Shown here: piece after piece, positions 50,058 to 50,822 of the stretch
Numbering within the stretch: position 1 is the stretch's first letter
Layout: every line of letters starts with the position of its first letter
Assembly (NCBI RefSeq): GCF_016806695.1
Contig: NZ_WUED01000011.1
Location: 1 to 50,822, forward strand
Source of the DNA: Campylobacter bilis
GTDB lineage: Bacteria > Campylobacterota > Campylobacteria > Campylobacterales > Campylobacteraceae
Length of the DNA stretch: 50,822 nt
Direction: 5' to 3'
Notes under the pieces: model-generated
Seen by the model: the letters and a program-made list of their open reading frames with translations, nothing else
The model's database searches: none
Told to the model about the DNA's origin: nothing
Program-made: the position numbers and the translations under genes

Positions 50058-50145
50058 TGGCAGACAGGAAGGGATTTGAACCCTCGAAAGCTTACACTTT
50101 ACACGCGTTCCAGGCGTGCTCCTTCAACCACTCGGACACCTGTCT
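50058..50145 (-). tRNA. tRNA-Ser(GGA)
   Basis: An 88-base tRNA with the long variable arm of a class II tRNA. Acceptor AGACAGG/CCTGTCT, discriminator G as in serine tRNAs, anticodon loop CTGGAAC between CACGC and GCGTG giving GGA, and encoded CCA. Confidence 0.95.
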
Positions 50146-50159
50146 ACAAAAGTGCTTTT

Positions 50160-50165
50160 ATTATA
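50160..50165 (-). promoter_or_regulatory. Candidate -10 of tRNA-Ser
   Basis: TATAAT on the minus strand, 15 bases before the tRNA-Ser 5' end, the same spacing as for the tRNA-Ala promoter. Confidence 0.6.
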
Positions 50166-50261
50166 TCTAAAAAGTTTTAAAAATGAAGCAAATTTTGTAA
50201 GTTTATTTTTTGCATTAAAAACAAGATTTTTTTAAATCAGAAAAATTTTAGTAAATTGTAG

Positions 50262-50267
50262 TATAAT
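50262..50267 (+). promoter_or_regulatory. Candidate -10 of tRNA-Met
   Basis: TATAAT preceded by GTAG, 27 bases before the tRNA-Met 5' end on the plus strand; T-runs lie upstream. Confidence 0.6.
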
Positions 50268-50293
50268 TATATCTTACTTAATTATTCTTACAA

Positions 50294-50370
50294 GTCAGGG
50301 TAGCTCAGCTGGTTAGAGCGCTGGTCTCATAAGCCGGAGGTCGGGAGTTCAAGTCTCCCCCTTGACACCA
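50294..50370 (+). tRNA. tRNA-Met(CAT), elongator type
   Basis: A 77-base cloverleaf. Acceptor GTCAGGG/CCTTGAC with a paired first position rules out initiator tRNA, and the anticodon loop CTCATAA reads CAT. CCA is encoded. A tRNA-Ile whose C34 is modified to lysidine has the same anticodon at DNA level, so that identity remains possible. Confidence 0.88.
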
Positions 50371-50528
50371 TATACTTTGATTTTTATATAACCATCCATA
50401 ATTAAAAAATTAAAAAAATAAGATTTTAAGATACAAATCTTCCTAACCCTTTTAACCTTTTAACTCTTTTCTTTACTTCCTAGCCTTCAATCTTCCTATA
50501 AGCTCTCTTACTCTTTTAACTTACTCTC

Positions 50529-50822
50529 CTACCACAAATAATTAAACTGTGCAAAGGCTGTATGACTCGTTCCTTCTTTAGAAGATATAGTATTATAATT
50601 AATACTCATATGAAAGCTAGGGTTTAAAGGAAGTATTAAAGCTGTACTTAAATACCTTTGTATTCTAGCTAATTCAAACTCATCTTCTACCTTTACACTT
50701 CCAAAGCGTGCTTTAGAAGCTATACTAGGATTGGCATAAAACTTAGCACCTAATTCTAAAGAAGTCTTTAAATGAGGCAACCAATCTTCAAACCAAGTAA
50801 AGCTAGCCTTAGTGCTTAAAAG
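50529..50822 (-). CDS. 3' end of a probable outer-membrane or autotransporter barrel gene (partial)
   Basis: An open frame of 97 codons entering from the right edge and ending at TAG 50529-50531. There is no start in the window; residues before LPHLKTSLELGAKFY (LLSTKASFTWFEDW) continue in frame. The pattern of short amphipathic strands (ARFGSVKVEDEFELARIQRY, PSFHMSINYNT, HTAFAQFNYLW) and the final tryptophan fit the last strands of an outer-membrane barrel, perhaps an autotransporter. The passenger part, if any, is outside. The C. jejuni map, as I remember it, has other genes after leuD, so this may be an accessory insertion beside the tRNA genes. Product assignment is tentative. Confidence 0.55.
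   Translation of the reverse strand, partial: LLSTKASFTWFEDWLPHLKTSLELGAKFYANPSIASKARFGSVKVEDEFELARIQRYLSTALILPLNPSFHMSINYNTISSKEGTSHTAFAQFNYLW

Overview
The window is AT-rich chromosomal DNA from a thermophilic Campylobacter close to C. jejuni/C. coli. The evidence is recognisable protein families, dense gene packing with strong AAGGA-type ribosome binding sites, and a gene order around dnaA-dnaN-gyrB that matches, in reverse orientation and as I remember it, the start and end of the C. jejuni NCTC 11168 map. Several genes I expect in that species are absent from their usual places, and one block I do not expect is present. It may therefore be a related species or a reduced lineage (C. hepaticus is one possibility); I cannot settle the species from the sequence alone.

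Layout, left to right. 0.3-4.7 kb: an exported asparaginase, recJ and pyrG on the minus strand. 4.8-6.9 kb: thyX and a cystine/dicarboxylate-type symporter. 6.9-11.6 kb: nrdA and purB (minus) and an RluA-type pseudouridine synthase. 12.0-13.7 kb: the small protein Dba and the disulfide-bond enzyme DsbI. 13.7-18.8 kb: queC, an HD-domain protein with a degenerate second HD-like half, a YagU-type membrane protein, ilvD and rnhB. 18.8-24.7 kb: gltD-gltB. 24.9-26.2 kb: an NhaC-type antiporter. 26.4-31.9 kb: a block of five broken genes, namely an acetate-permease pair (DUF485 protein and ActP) facing a glycerol operon (glpD-glpK-glpF). 32.1-37.0 kb: gyrB, dnaN, a candidate oriC and dnaA. 37.1-40.4 kb: ruvC, a sigma54-type promoter, the hook gene flgE and a structured RNA downstream of it. 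40.5-42.8 kb: a 15-residue leader peptide followed by metY-metA. 43.0-44.8 kb: queF, a small outer-membrane barrel protein and an unknown protein. 45.0-49.8 kb: a 36-residue leucine-rich leader peptide and leuABCD. 49.9-50.4 kb: tRNA-Val, -Ala, -Ser and -Met. At the right edge is the 3' end of a probable outer-membrane or autotransporter barrel gene running out of the window.

How the genes work together: IlvD and LeuABCD serve branched-chain amino acid synthesis, GltBD glutamate synthesis, MetA/MetY methionine synthesis by O-acetylhomoserine sulfhydrylation, and QueC/QueF queuosine. PyrG, ThyX, NrdA and PurB supply nucleotides, and the DnaA/DnaN/GyrB/RecJ/RuvC/RnhB set handles DNA. The asparaginase and the symporter feed an amino-acid-based metabolism. 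Glycerol and acetate uptake were once encoded here but every gene of that block carries at least one frameshift or deletion, while its neighbours (including the 4.5-kb gltB) are intact.

The observations most worth a second look are the decayed acetate/glycerol block, the two leader peptides with candidate alternative RNA structures, the structured RNA after flgE, and the signal peptide on the asparaginase. I saw no CRISPR array, insertion sequence, prophage, toxin-antitoxin pair or restriction system.
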